Assembly: GCA_964235495.1 (NCBI GenBank)
Contig: CAXSAX010000006.1
Location: 1 to 64,000 of the forward strand
Source of the DNA: LMUY01 sp964235495
GTDB lineage: Bacteria > Pseudomonadota > Alphaproteobacteria > Acetobacterales > Acetobacteraceae
Length of the DNA stretch: 64,000 bases
Direction of reading: 5' to 3'
Within the stretch, counting starts at the first letter, position 1. Every line of letters starts with the position of its first letter. Position numbers and translations under genes: made by a program. Below, in pieces: positions 43,009 to 51,894 of the stretch. Under the pieces are notes generated by a model. The model saw only the letters and a list, made by a program, of their open reading frames with translations. It did no database searches and had not been told where the DNA came from.

Positions 43009-44400
43009 TCAAGGAGCCGCCGGGTCCGCCGGCAGCGTCAGCACGGCGCGCAGGCCCGGGGCTGCGTCTTCCAGCGCCAGGGTGCCGCCGTGCAGCACCG
43101 CCACGGCCTCGACCAACGCCAGGCCGAGCCCGGAACCCGGCGTCTGCCGCGCCTGCTCGCCGCGGTAGAACCGCTTGACCGCGCGCGGGCGGTCGGCGGC
43201 GGGGATGCCGGGTCCGGCATCCTGCACGGTCAGCACGACGGGGCCGGGGCCGTGCGCCGCCAGCAGCTGCACCGCGCCGCCGGGCTGGGAGAACTTCAGG
43301 GCGTTGTCCAGCAGGTTGACCACCGCCTGGCCGATCAGGTCGCGGTCGCAGTACAGGGGCAGCCGGGGCGGGCCGTCGTACGCCAGCGCCAGGCCGCGCT
43401 CCTCCGCCGGCGCGGTGTACAGCTCCGCCAGCTCCGCCAGCATCGGGGCGAGGTCGGTGGCGGCGAAGGCGGAGCGCCGGGTACCCGCCTCGATCTCGGC
43501 AATCCGCAGCAGCGCCTCGAACACCGCGGCCACGCCGTCCAGGTCCGTGACCGCGCGGCAGACGGCGGCGCGCAGCTCCTCGGGCCCGTGCGCGTGCTCG
43601 GCCGCGTCCTCCAGCCGGGCGCGGGCGCGGGCGATCGGGGTGCGCAGGTCGTGCGCGATGCTGTTGGACACCTCGCGCACCCCGTCCATCAGCCGGCCAA
43701 TCCGGTCCAGCATGTCGTTGATGGTCTCGGCCAGCCGGTCGAACTCGTCGCCCCGGCCCGTCACCCGCACCCGGCGGTTCAGGTCGCCCTGCGCGATGGC
43801 GCCGGCCGTGCTGGACACGCTGGCGATCATGCGGCGGAACAGCCGCTGCATCACCAGCCCGCCGACCGAGCCGAGCAGGGCCAGCAGCACCAGGGACCAC
43901 AGCAGCGCCGAGGTCAGCAGCGAGCGCAGCGGCGCCCGGGTTTCCACGTCCCGCCCCACCAGCAACCGGCTGCCATCGCCCAGGTCGAACCGCTGCACCC
44001 GGGCCATGCTGGTCATCCCGGCCCGCGACACGTTCAGCTCGTAGGGCGTCTCCGGGGTGGTCACGGCGGCCGGCCAGGCCGCCAGATTGCCGGCCAGCGG
44101 ATGCCCGGCCGCGTTCGTCAGCAGGTAGATCGCGTCGTCGTCGACGTTCTCGGCCAGCCGGTCCTCGATGGTGGATTGCAGCGCCGTCAGCCCGCCGCCC
44201 TCCCACTGCTCCGACAAGCCCTGCGCGTCGGCGTGGATCGCGGCCTCCACCTGGCGGTCCAGCAAGCCGGCGGTGGCCCACCACAGGAACAGCACCAAGG
44301 CCAGGGCGCTGAGCGCGAACAGCACCGCATACACCAGGGCCAGGCGCAAGCCGGCGGAGCGCCACAGGTTGGGTTGCGCCCGGGCGATGGTCAGGCTCAA
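43009..44400 (-). CDS. Two-component sensor histidine kinase
   Basis: A 463-residue inner-membrane kinase. TM1 is near residue 20 (LALVYAVLFALSALALVLFL) and TM2 near 170 (LLWSLVLLALLGSVGGLVM), enclosing a periplasmic sensor of about 120 residues. HAMP follows, then the H-box VSNSIAHDLRTPIARARA with His near 255. HATPase has VVNLLDNALKFSQPGG, DAGPGIP and GSGLGLALVEAV. It is encoded directly after its response regulator (6-base gap) and after a Deg-type protease in a three-gene operon, so it may sense envelope damage or metals. Confidence 0.9.
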   Translation of the reverse strand: MSLTIARAQPNLWRSAGLRLALVYAVLFALSALALVLFLWWATAGLLDRQVEAAIHADAQGLSEQWEGGGLTALQSTIEDRLAENVDDDAIYLLTNAAGHPLAGNLAAWPAAVTTPETPYELNVSRAGMTSMARVQRFDLGDGSRLLVGRDVETRAPLRSLLTSALLWSLVLLALLGSVGGLVMQRLFRRMIASVSSTAGAIAQGDLNRRVRVTGRGDEFDRLAETINDMLDRIGRLMDGVREVSNSIAHDLRTPIARARARLEDAAEHAHGPEELRAAVCRAVTDLDGVAAVFEALLRIAEIEAGTRRSAFAATDLAPMLAELAELYTAPAEERGLALAYDGPPRLPLYCDRDLIGQAVVNLLDNALKFSQPGGAVQLLAAHGPGPVVLTVQDAGPGIPAADRPRAVKRFYRGEQARQTPGSGLGLALVEAVAVLHGGTLALEDAAPGLRAVLTLPADPAAP

Positions 44401-44406
44401 AGGGCG

Positions 44407-45084
44407 CTACTCCACCCGCAACATATAGCCGGAATTGCGCACGGTATGCAGCAACGGCGCGGGAAACGGCTTGTCGATCTTCTGCCGCAGCCGGCTGACG
44501 TGCACGTCGATCACGTTGGTCTGCGGGTCGAAATGGTAGTCCCACACCCCCTCCAGCAGCATGGTGCGCGTCACCACCTGGCCGGCGTGGCGCATCATGA
44601 ACTCCAGCAGGCGGAACTCGCGCGGCTGCAGGTCGATGCGCTGGCCGGCGCGGCGCACGGTGCGGGACAGCAGCTCCATCTCCAGGTCGCCCACCTGGAG
44701 CTTGGTCTGCGGGCCCTCGTTCTTGCCGCGCCGGGTCAGCGCCTCGACCCGGGCCAGCAGCTCGGCGAAGGCGAACGGCTTGGTCAGGTAGTCGTCGCCG
44801 CCGGCCTTGAGGCCGCGCACCCGCTCGTCCACCTGGCTCAGCGCCGAGAGGAACAGCACGGGCGTCGCGTTGTCCTGCGCGCGCAGGGTCTCCAGCAGGC
44901 GCAGCCCGTCAATGCCGCCGGGCAGCATGCGGTCCAGGATGATGGCGTCGAAGCCCTCGCTGGCGGCCATGAACAAGCCGTCGCGGCCGTTGTCGGCGTG
45001 TTCGGCCAGGTGGCCCGCCTCGCGCAGGCCCTTCAGCACGAAGCCGGCCACCTCCTTGTCGTCCTCAACCACCAGAATGCGCAT
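44407..45084 (-). CDS. OmpR/PhoB-family response regulator
   Basis: A 225-residue regulator. The receiver domain has MRILVVEDDKEVAGFVLKGL, IILDRMLPGGIDGL with the phosphoacceptor Asp near residue 53, LFLSALSQVDERV and YLTKPFAFAELLARV. The C-terminal winged helix (about 130-225) has LDLQPREFRLLE-like sequence, VVTRTMLLEGVWDYHFDPQT and NVIDVHVSRLRQKID. The ATG overlaps the protease stop by one base (ATGA). The HK gene follows after six bases. The receiver resembles CusR/QseB-type regulators. Confidence 0.92.
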   Translation of the reverse strand: MRILVVEDDKEVAGFVLKGLREAGHLAEHADNGRDGLFMAASEGFDAIILDRMLPGGIDGLRLLETLRAQDNATPVLFLSALSQVDERVRGLKAGGDDYLTKPFAFAELLARVEALTRRGKNEGPQTKLQVGDLEMELLSRTVRRAGQRIDLQPREFRLLEFMMRHAGQVVTRTMLLEGVWDYHFDPQTNVIDVHVSRLRQKIDKPFPAPLLHTVRNSGYMLRVE

Positions 45085-46190
45085 CAGCCGTTGCCTTCGT
45101 TGGGCCGGAGACCGACCGTGACGGATACGTCCATCGTTTGCCCGCGGCGGCGCACCGTCAGGTGCAGGGCCGTGCCGGGCGGCGTGGCGCTGACCACCTT
45201 GATGAGGTCGTGCGCGCTATCGACCGCCGCGCCGTTCACCGCCGTCACGATGTCGCCCGTTTGCAGGCCGGAGCGCACCGCCGGCCCCGCTCGGTCCAGG
45301 CTGGCGATGGCGACGCCGCCGCGGGCAGCGCCTTGGCCCTGGCCTTGGGCCGCGCCGGACGGATTGCGCGGCACGTCCTGCACACCCACGCCCAGCCAGC
45401 CGCGGTCCACGTGGCCCTTCTCGCGCAGCTCGGCCACGATCTTCATCGCGATCTCGCTGGGAATGGCGAAGCCGATGCCCACGGAGCCGCCGGTGGGCGA
45501 GACGATGGCCGTGTTCACCGCGATCACCTGGCCTTCCAGGTTGAAGGTGGGGCCGCCCGAGTTGCCCGGGTTGATCGGCGCGTCGATTTGCAGGAAGTCG
45601 TCGAACGGGCCGGCGCCGATGTCGCGCCCGCGCGCGGAGACGATGCCGGCGCTGACGGAGGAGCCGAGCCCGAACGGGTTGCCGGCGGCGATGATCCAGT
45701 CCCCCACCTCCACGGTGCGCGAGTCGCCCCAGGTGACGGCGGGCAGCGACCCGGCGCCGTCCACCTTGATGACGGCGATGTCGGTCAGCTCGTCCGTGCC
45801 GAGCACCTTGGCCGTCAGCTCCGTGCCGTTCGAGAGCGAGACGATGATGCGGTCCGCATGGCCGACCACATGGTTGTTGGTGACGATGACGCCCGAGGGG
45901 TCGATCACGAAGCCGGACCCGGCGCCCTGCACCTGCTCCCGCCGGGAGCGCAGCCGCTCACGGAACTGCTTCTCCAACGGCGTGCCGCGCAGGGCGGACG
46001 GCAGCTGCACGTCCTGGTCCGCCGCCACGCTCTCGGTGACGGCGATGTTCACGACGGAGGGCACCACGCGCCTGACCAGGGGGGCGAGGGAAGGCAGCGC
46101 CACCCGCAAGGGGCCGCCTTCCCCTTGGGCCACCGAGGTGGTGCAGCCGGACAGCAGCATGGCGACTGCGAGAAAGGCGGGGCGGATCAT
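45084..46190 (-). CDS. Deg/HtrA-family serine protease, lipoprotein
   Basis: A 368-residue trypsin-like protease with one PDZ domain. The N-terminus MIRPAFLAVAMLLSGCTTSV has a lipobox (LLSGC), so it is probably anchored by a lipidated Cys. The catalytic triad is visible: His in VTNNHVVGHAD, Asp in DELTDIAVIKVD and Ser in INPGNSGGPTFNLEG. PDZ covers about residues 270-360 with RGWLGVGVQDVPRN and LQTGDIVTAVNG. The ATG at 46190 begins the lipoprotein signal. It overlaps the response regulator gene. Deg proteases degrade misfolded envelope proteins, so the operon looks like an envelope-stress unit. Confidence 0.9.
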   Translation of the reverse strand: MIRPAFLAVAMLLSGCTTSVAQGEGGPLRVALPSLAPLVRRVVPSVVNIAVTESVAADQDVQLPSALRGTPLEKQFRERLRSRREQVQGAGSGFVIDPSGVIVTNNHVVGHADRIIVSLSNGTELTAKVLGTDELTDIAVIKVDGAGSLPAVTWGDSRTVEVGDWIIAAGNPFGLGSSVSAGIVSARGRDIGAGPFDDFLQIDAPINPGNSGGPTFNLEGQVIAVNTAIVSPTGGSVGIGFAIPSEIAMKIVAELREKGHVDRGWLGVGVQDVPRNPSGAAQGQGQGAARGGVAIASLDRAGPAVRSGLQTGDIVTAVNGAAVDSAHDLIKVVSATPPGTALHLTVRRRGQTMDVSVTVGLRPNEGNG

Positions 46191-46494
46191 CGGATGGGTT
46201 CCGGCAGGGCTGAGATGCAACACGGCCCGATGGTGGCGGTTCATGCCTGATGTCACAAGCCGCGCTCCAAGCGCCTGCGCCCTGGGTTTCTCCCGCAGAG
46301 TGCGTGAGAGGGAGAAGTCCGGGTCGCGCGTTAATCGAATGTGTTCGGCTGCACGGCGCAGAATGCCTGCACCAAGCTTTTCAAGCGACCGTGCTGCACA
46401 AGGCAACGGATGCGGCCTGAGTTGTCGCAGCGGAGGCTTTCCTTGTCTGCGCGAGCGAGTCCTGCCGCCGGTTTCTACAAGCTCCTGAGTGGGA
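46191..46494. other. Intergenic region between hrpB and the protease gene, no gene seen
   Basis: This 304-base gap holds the promoter region of the protease operon on its left. I saw one inverted repeat, TTCTCCC / GGGAGAA, at about 46288-46316. No convincing promoter hexamers, RNA gene or ribosome binding site is visible. Open frames here are low-complexity Arg/Pro-rich or N-terminal extensions of the protease. Confidence 0.5.
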
Positions 46495-48900
46495 TCAAGC
46501 CGGGTTTTCCGGCCAGTCGTGCCGCGGGTATCGCCCCCGCATGTCCCGCCGCACGTCCGCCCACGCCCCCGCCCAAAACCCTGCCAGGTCCGCCGTGATC
46601 GCCACTGGCCGCCCGGCAGGCGACAGCAGCGCGAACTGCAACGGCGCGCGGCCGCCCGCCAGCAGCGGCGTGGTGCGCTGGCCGTAGAACGCCTGCGCCC
46701 GGGCGGACGCCACCGGCACCGGCTGCAGGTAGTCGATCGCCGCCCGTCCGCCGGGCAGGGCCAGGTGCGTCGGCAGGTCGCGGTCGAGCCGGGCGGCGGC
46801 CTCCCAGCCCAGCATCCCGCGCAGCATGGCGTGCAGGTCGAGCTTGGCCGCGTCCGCCAGCTTGGCCGTGCCGAGCAGCTGCGGCGCCAGCCAGTCCTGC
46901 ACGCCGGCCGCCAGCGCCGCGTCCGACAGGTCGGGCGTCGCCGGGTCGAGCTGGCGCAGCAGGGCGGCGCGGGCTTGCAGCTGCCGCGCCGCGTCGGTCC
47001 AGCCCAGCGCGTCCAGCTTGCGGCCGGCCACCTCGGCCAGGATGCGCGCGGTCTCCGCCGGGTCGGCAGGGGCGGTGCGGTCTTCCAGCACCAGCGCCCC
47101 CAGTCGGCGGCGGCGGCGCGACAGCACGGTGCCGGCCACCGGGTCGAAGCCGCTCTCCACCGTCTGCGTCACCCGCCACTCCGGCAGGTCCGCGATGTCC
47201 AGCGGCGCGGCCAGGCGGATGCGGGCGGAGCTGCCGAGCTCCAGCGCGCCCACCGCCAGCAGCGGCGCGCGGGCGAGCGGGTCCGTGGGCGGCAGCTTGG
47301 CGCCGCCGCCGCCGGAGAGGCGGAAGCTGCCCACCTCGCCGCGGCGCTGGGCAATGCGGTCGGGGAAGGCGGCGGCCAGCAGCGGCGCCGGGTCGCCCGC
47401 GGCGGGGGCGGTGATGCGCAGGCGGCGGCGATACTGCCCGGCGGCCTGGCGGATGCGGGCCAGGCCGCCGCGGTCAGCGTCGCGGCGGCCGGCCAGGGCT
47501 TCCAGCCGCAGCGCCATGTCCGCCGGGGCATCGCGCTCGCGCATCGGGTCGCGTTCCTCCAGCAGCGCGGCCAGGTCGGCGGCCAGGGCCTGCTCGGGCT
47601 GGGTGCGGGCGGCCAGCATCATGGCGGCCAGGCGGGGATGCGCGCCCAGCTCCGCCATGCGGCGTCCCTGCGCCGTCAGCGCGCCGTCTGCCACCGCTCC
47701 CAAATCGGTCAGCAACGCGCGGGCGGCGGCGAGCGGGCCGGCGGCCGGCGGGTCGGGGAAGGGCAGGGCTTCCGGCGGCGTGCCCCAGGCGAGGCAGTCC
47801 AGCACCAGGCCGCTCAGCTCGGCCTCGGTGATCTCCGGGCGGTCGAACGGCGGCAGGCCGCGGTGCAGCGCCGGGGACCACAGGCGGATGGCCACGCCGG
47901 GCGCTTCCCGCCCCGCCCGGCCGGCGCGCTGGTCGGCGGCGGCGCGGCTGATGCGGACGGTGGCCAGCCGGGTCAGCCCGGTCGCCGGGTCCAGCCGCGG
48001 CGCGCGCCGCCAGCCGCCATCCACCACTACGCGCACGCCGGGCACGGTGAGCGAGGTTTCCGCGATGCTGGTGGCCAGCACGACCCGGCGGCCCTCGTCG
48101 GCGGGGCGTAGAGCCCCGCCTTGCAGTGCTCTATCCTGCTCGGCGGGCGGCAAATCCCCGTGCAGCGGCAGCACCAGCGCGCCGCAGCCTTCGAGGCCGG
48201 CCTGGGCGCGGCGGATGTCTCCCATGCCGGGCAGGAAGGCCAGGATGTCGCCGCGGTGCGCCGCCAATGCGTCGCGCACGGCGGACGCCACGGCGGCGGG
48301 CAGGTCGCGCGGGGAGGCGAGGTCGCGCTTGGCGTGCTCCACCGCGACGGGGAACATGCGGCCGGCGCTCTCGATCACGGGGGCGTCCATCAGCGCGGAC
48401 AGGCGCGCGCCGTCGGCGGTGGCGGACATGGCGAGCAGCCGCAGCTCGGGGCGCAGCTGGCGCTGCAGGTCCAGGCACAGGGCAAGTGCCAGGTCGGCGG
48501 CCAGGGCGCGCTCGTGCACCTCGTCCAGGATGACCAGGCCCACGCCGTCCAGCCCCGGGTCCGACAGCAGGCGGCGCACCAGCAGGCCTTCCGTCACCAC
48601 CTCGATGCGGGTGGCCGGCGAGACGGCGGAGTCGAGCCGGGTGCGATAGCCCGCGGTCTGCCCCACCGCCTCGCCCAGCAGGAACGCCATGCGGGCGGCG
48701 GCGGCGCGGGCGGCCAGGCGGCGCGGCTCCAGCATGACGATCTTGCCGGCGGGGCGGCCGGGCGCGCGGCCCAGCAGGTGCAGCGGCGCCAGCGTGGTCT
48801 TGCCCGCACCGGGCGGCGCCACCAGCACGGCGTTGCCGCGCGCCAATGCCGCTTCGAGCGCCGGCAGCGCGTCGCGCACGGGAAGGTCGGAGTCTGTCAT
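46495..48900 (-). CDS. hrpB: ATP-dependent helicase HrpB
   Basis: An 801-residue DEAH-box RNA helicase-like protein. N-terminal motor: LVAPPGAGKTTLAPLHLL (motif I), MLEPRRLAARAAAARMA (Ia), VILDEVHERALAADLALAL (DEVH, motif II), LLAMSATADG (III). The second RecA domain has LVLPLHGDLPPAEQDRAL, VVLATSIAETSLTVPGVRVV and the QRAGRAGREAPGVAIRLW motif VI. The HrpB-specific C-terminal region ends in RDMRGRYPRHDWPENP. Start ATG 48900 opens MTDSDLPVRDALPALEAAL. Function in bacteria is poorly defined. It stands alone and is divergent from the UDP-sugar genes. Confidence 0.94.
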   Translation of the reverse strand: MTDSDLPVRDALPALEAALARGNAVLVAPPGAGKTTLAPLHLLGRAPGRPAGKIVMLEPRRLAARAAAARMAFLLGEAVGQTAGYRTRLDSAVSPATRIEVVTEGLLVRRLLSDPGLDGVGLVILDEVHERALAADLALALCLDLQRQLRPELRLLAMSATADGARLSALMDAPVIESAGRMFPVAVEHAKRDLASPRDLPAAVASAVRDALAAHRGDILAFLPGMGDIRRAQAGLEGCGALVLPLHGDLPPAEQDRALQGGALRPADEGRRVVLATSIAETSLTVPGVRVVVDGGWRRAPRLDPATGLTRLATVRISRAAADQRAGRAGREAPGVAIRLWSPALHRGLPPFDRPEITEAELSGLVLDCLAWGTPPEALPFPDPPAAGPLAAARALLTDLGAVADGALTAQGRRMAELGAHPRLAAMMLAARTQPEQALAADLAALLEERDPMRERDAPADMALRLEALAGRRDADRGGLARIRQAAGQYRRRLRITAPAAGDPAPLLAAAFPDRIAQRRGEVGSFRLSGGGGAKLPPTDPLARAPLLAVGALELGSSARIRLAAPLDIADLPEWRVTQTVESGFDPVAGTVLSRRRRRLGALVLEDRTAPADPAETARILAEVAGRKLDALGWTDAARQLQARAALLRQLDPATPDLSDAALAAGVQDWLAPQLLGTAKLADAAKLDLHAMLRGMLGWEAAARLDRDLPTHLALPGGRAAIDYLQPVPVASARAQAFYGQRTTPLLAGGRAPLQFALLSPAGRPVAITADLAGFWAGAWADVRRDMRGRYPRHDWPENPA

Positions 48901-48971
48901 CGGAGCGTTGGCATTGATGCGATGGTAAGCTTCTTCTAAGACAATGAACTTTGCAGCAAGTGAGCCAAAGC

Positions 48972-49955
48972 ATGAGCCTGACCCGTAAGCGCGTGCTGGT
49001 GACGGGCGGCGCCGGTTTCCTCGGTTCGCATCTGTGCGAGCGACTGATCGGCGAGGGGCACGACGTGCTGTGCGTGGACAACTACTTCACCGGGCGCAAG
49101 GACAACATCGCCCACCTGCTGCGCCATCCGCAATTCGAGGCGATGCGCCACGACGTAACGTTCCCGCTGTACGCTGAGGTGGACGAGATCTACAACCTGG
49201 CCTGCCCAGCCTCGCCGATCCATTACCAGTTCGACCCGGTACAGACCACCAAGACCAGCGTGATCGGCGCCATCAACATGCTCGGGCTGGCCAAGCGGAC
49301 CGGCGCGCGGGTGTTCCAGGCCAGCACCAGCGAGGTGTACGGCGATCCCACGGTGCATCCGCAGACCGAGGAGTACCGCGGCAACGTCAACCCGCTCGGC
49401 CCGCGCGCCTGCTACGACGAAGGCAAGCGCGCGGCGGAGACGCTGTTCTTCGACTATCATCGCCAGCACCAAACGCGCATCAAGGTGGCGCGCATCTTCA
49501 ACACTTACGGCCCGCGCATGCATCCGAACGACGGACGGGTGGTGTCGAACTTCATCGTGCAGGCGCTGCGCGGCGAGCCGATCACGCTGTACGGCGACGG
49601 CAGCCAGACGCGCGCGTTTTGCTTCGTGAGCGACCTGGTGGAAGGCTTCGTGCGGCTGATGGGCACGCCGGATGCGGTGACCGGCCCGGTGAACCTCGGC
49701 AACCCGCACGAAATCCCGGTGCGCGAGCTGGCCGAGCGCATCGTGCGGCTGACCGGCTCGGATTCGCCCATCGTGTACCGCCCCCTGCCGCAGGACGACC
49801 CGACGCAGCGCTGCCCCGACATCACGCTCGCCCGGCGCACGCTCGGCTGGGAGCCGCGGGTGGCGCTGGACGACGGGCTGCAGCGCACCGTCGCGTACTT
49901 CGCCCGCCTGCTCGCCGAGCGCGGCGACGAAGCACCGACCTCCGCCGCGGCGTGA
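48972..49955 (+). CDS. UDP-glucuronic acid decarboxylase (UXS-like SDR)
   Basis: A 327-residue extended SDR. It has the NAD motif VTGGAGFLGSHLCERL, the UXS-typical DNYFTGRKDNIAHLL, and YNLACPASPIHYQFDPVQT with TSTSEVYGDPTVHPQ. The catalytic Tyr/Lys pair is in CYDEGKRAAETLFF. RIFNTYGPRMHPNDGRVVSN and SDLVEGFVRLM follow. It should decarboxylate UDP-glucuronate to UDP-xylose. The ATG at 48972 starts the Rossmann fold; TTG 48951 is an in-frame alternative. UDP-glucose dehydrogenase follows 25 bases downstream, which gives a two-step route from UDP-glucose to UDP-xylose. Confidence 0.9.
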   Translation: MSLTRKRVLVTGGAGFLGSHLCERLIGEGHDVLCVDNYFTGRKDNIAHLLRHPQFEAMRHDVTFPLYAEVDEIYNLACPASPIHYQFDPVQTTKTSVIGAINMLGLAKRTGARVFQASTSEVYGDPTVHPQTEEYRGNVNPLGPRACYDEGKRAAETLFFDYHRQHQTRIKVARIFNTYGPRMHPNDGRVVSNFIVQALRGEPITLYGDGSQTRAFCFVSDLVEGFVRLMGTPDAVTGPVNLGNPHEIPVRELAERIVRLTGSDSPIVYRPLPQDDPTQRCPDITLARRTLGWEPRVALDDGLQRTVAYFARLLAERGDEAPTSAAA

Positions 49956-49980
49956 CGGCTTCCCAGCATAGGATTGTCCC

Positions 49981-51318
49981 ATGAAGATCGCGATGATCGG
50001 CGGCGGCTACGTTGGCCTCGTGTCCGGGGCATGCTTCGCCGACCTCGGCGTGGAGGTGTGCGTGGTCGAGCGCGACGCCGCCAAGCTCGCGCTGCTGCGC
50101 GAGGGCAAGATGCCGATCTACGAGCCCGGGCTGGACCGCCTGGTGCACGAGAACACGACGGCCGGCCGGCTGAGCTTCACCGGCGATCTCGCGGCCGCGG
50201 TGGCAGGCGTGGAGGCGGTGTTCATCGCCGTCGGCACGCCGACCCGGCGCGGCGACGGCCATGCCGATGTCAGCTACGTCAACGCGGCGGCGGAGCAGGT
50301 GGCGCGCGCGCTGACCGGTTACGCGGTGGTCGTCACCAAGAGCACGGTGCCGGTGGGCACGGGCCGCAGCATCGCCGCCATCATGGCGCAGGCCGCGCCG
50401 CACGCGGAGTTCGACATCGCCAGCAACCCCGAGTTCCTGCGCGAAGGCAGCGCCATCGGGGACTTCATGCGGCCGGACCGCGTAGTGATCGGCACCGACA
50501 GCGAGCGGGCGCGCGAGGTGCTGCGCCGGCTGTACCGTCCGCTGTACTTGATCGAGGCGCCGATCCTGTTCACCGCGCTGGAGACGGCGGAGCTGACCAA
50601 GTACGCGGCCAACTCGTTCCTGGCGATGAAGGTGACGTTCATCAACGAGATGGCCGACCTGTGCGAGAAGGTCGGTGCCGACGTGCACGACGTGGCGCGC
50701 GGCATCGGGCTGGACGGGCGGATCGGCCGCAAGTTCCTGCATCCCGGCCCGGGCTATGGCGGCTCGTGCTTTCCCAAGGACACGCTGGCGCTGATGCGGA
50801 TTGCACAGGACTGGGGCGCGCCGTCCCGCCTGGTGGAAGCGACGGTAGCGGTGAACGAGGCGCGCAAGACGGCGATGGCGGCGCGGGTGATCGCCGCGTG
50901 CGGCGGCAGCGTGCGCGGCAAGACGATCGCGGTGCTGGGGCTGACGTTCAAGCCCGAGACGGACGACATGCGCGATGCGCCGAGCCTGCCGATCGTGCAT
51001 CGTCTGATGGAAGGAGGTGCCATCATCCGCGCGTTCGACCCCGAAGGCATGGAGCAGGCGCGTCCGCTATTGCCGGACGCGGTGGTGTTCTGCCGTGACG
51101 CCGCCGATGCGCTCAACGGCGCCCATGCCATGGTGCTGGTGACGGAGTGGAACGAGTTTCGCGCCATTGCGCCTGAGCGGCTGGCGGCCTCGCTGGCAGA
51201 TGGCGTGGTGGTGGATCTGCGCAACGTCTTCGACCCGGCGGCTATGCGCGAGGCCGGGCTGCGCTACAGCGGCATTGGCCGCAGCAATGCCGCGATGGAA
51301 AGCGCCGCCAGCGCCTGA
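49981..51318 (+). CDS. ugd: UDP-glucose 6-dehydrogenase
   Basis: A 445-residue enzyme that oxidises UDP-glucose to UDP-glucuronate with two NAD+. The N-terminal Rossmann fold is MKIAMIGGGYVGLVSGACFA. FIAVGTPTRRGDGHADVSY and VVTKSTVPVGTGRS follow, then SNPEFLREGSAIGDFMRPDR. The catalytic Cys is in PGPGYGGSCFPKDTLAL near residue 260. The C-terminal domain has LGLTFKPETDDMRDAPSLPI. The start ATG is preceded by AGGA. It pairs with the upstream UXS-like gene and supplies nucleotide sugars probably used by the glycan operon on the opposite strand. Confidence 0.95.
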   Translation: MKIAMIGGGYVGLVSGACFADLGVEVCVVERDAAKLALLREGKMPIYEPGLDRLVHENTTAGRLSFTGDLAAAVAGVEAVFIAVGTPTRRGDGHADVSYVNAAAEQVARALTGYAVVVTKSTVPVGTGRSIAAIMAQAAPHAEFDIASNPEFLREGSAIGDFMRPDRVVIGTDSERAREVLRRLYRPLYLIEAPILFTALETAELTKYAANSFLAMKVTFINEMADLCEKVGADVHDVARGIGLDGRIGRKFLHPGPGYGGSCFPKDTLALMRIAQDWGAPSRLVEATVAVNEARKTAMAARVIAACGGSVRGKTIAVLGLTFKPETDDMRDAPSLPIVHRLMEGGAIIRAFDPEGMEQARPLLPDAVVFCRDAADALNGAHAMVLVTEWNEFRAIAPERLAASLADGVVVDLRNVFDPAAMREAGLRYSGIGRSNAAMESAASA

Positions 51319-51349
51319 CGGGATGACGGGCGCCGGCGGCGATGCGGCA

Positions 51350-51739
51350 TCAGCTGGCGGAGGCTGCGGGTGACTTGCGCCCGCGGCGCTTCGGCTCAGG
51401 CTCAGCCATCTCTTCGACCACTTCCGGAGCGACGACTTCTGCGGGGCGCTTCGCAGCGGCGCGCTTCTTGGCTGCCGGCTTGGCGGCAGGCGCCTTGGAA
51501 GCGGCGGGCTTCGCGGCCGTCGGCTTTGCCGCGACCGGCTGGCGGGCTTTCTCCTTGGCCGCGGCAATCTTCAGCTTCTCGCGCCGGCTCTTGAGTTCGT
51601 CCCGGATCATCACTTGCGCCGCCTTCGCCACGGCTGAGCGCGACGCCTCGGGAATCGATTCCAGCGCCGTGAAGAAGGCCTGGCTGACGGGCTTCGTGCC
51701 ACGGGGCGCGCGGACTGCGGCAGTGTCTGCTTTGAGCAT
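51350..51739 (-). CDS. Histone H1-like Ala/Lys/Pro-rich protein
   Basis: A 129-residue protein. The N-terminal half has a predicted helical region (QAFFTALESIPEASRSAVAK, then VMIRDELKSRREKLKIAAAK). The C-terminal half is a repetitive basic tail of AKPA/AAKK units, an acidic interruption (EVVEEMAEPEP) and KRRGRKSPA. Tails like this occur in bacterial H1-like nucleoid proteins (HctB-like) and in AKP-rich regulators. AGGAA lies upstream of the ATG and a TATATA is about 50 bases upstream. It is convergent with ugd, with a 31-base gap. DNA binding is inferred from charge only. Confidence 0.7.
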   Translation of the reverse strand: MLKADTAAVRAPRGTKPVSQAFFTALESIPEASRSAVAKAAQVMIRDELKSRREKLKIAAAKEKARQPVAAKPTAAKPAASKAPAAKPAAKKRAAAKRPAEVVAPEVVEEMAEPEPKRRGRKSPAASAS

Positions 51740-51865
51740 GTGGTTTCCGATTCCTGTGAGTCGTGTCGTCGAGTCTCATATATAGTGCTTGCGCTGCAAC
51801 GAAATACCTAATTTTCACTGACAACCAGCAGCGGCTCGCGGCGGTGCCGGAACACTTAGGGGCAG

Positions 51866-51894
51866 CCTGCCTGCGCTGAGCGGGCTCAGGCAGG
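51866..51894 (-). terminator. Hairpin at the end of the seven-gene glycan operon
   Basis: CCTGCCTG and CAGGCAGG are perfect 8-bp arms, with an inner TGAGC/GCTCA pair on the minus strand. The hairpin overlaps the stop codon of the acyltransferase gene. No T-run follows, so factor-independent termination is uncertain. Confidence 0.5.

Noticed and set aside
46341..46598. Plus-strand frame between the protease and hrpB
   Set aside because: Pro/Ala-rich product that runs into the hrpB antisense strand; no start signal.
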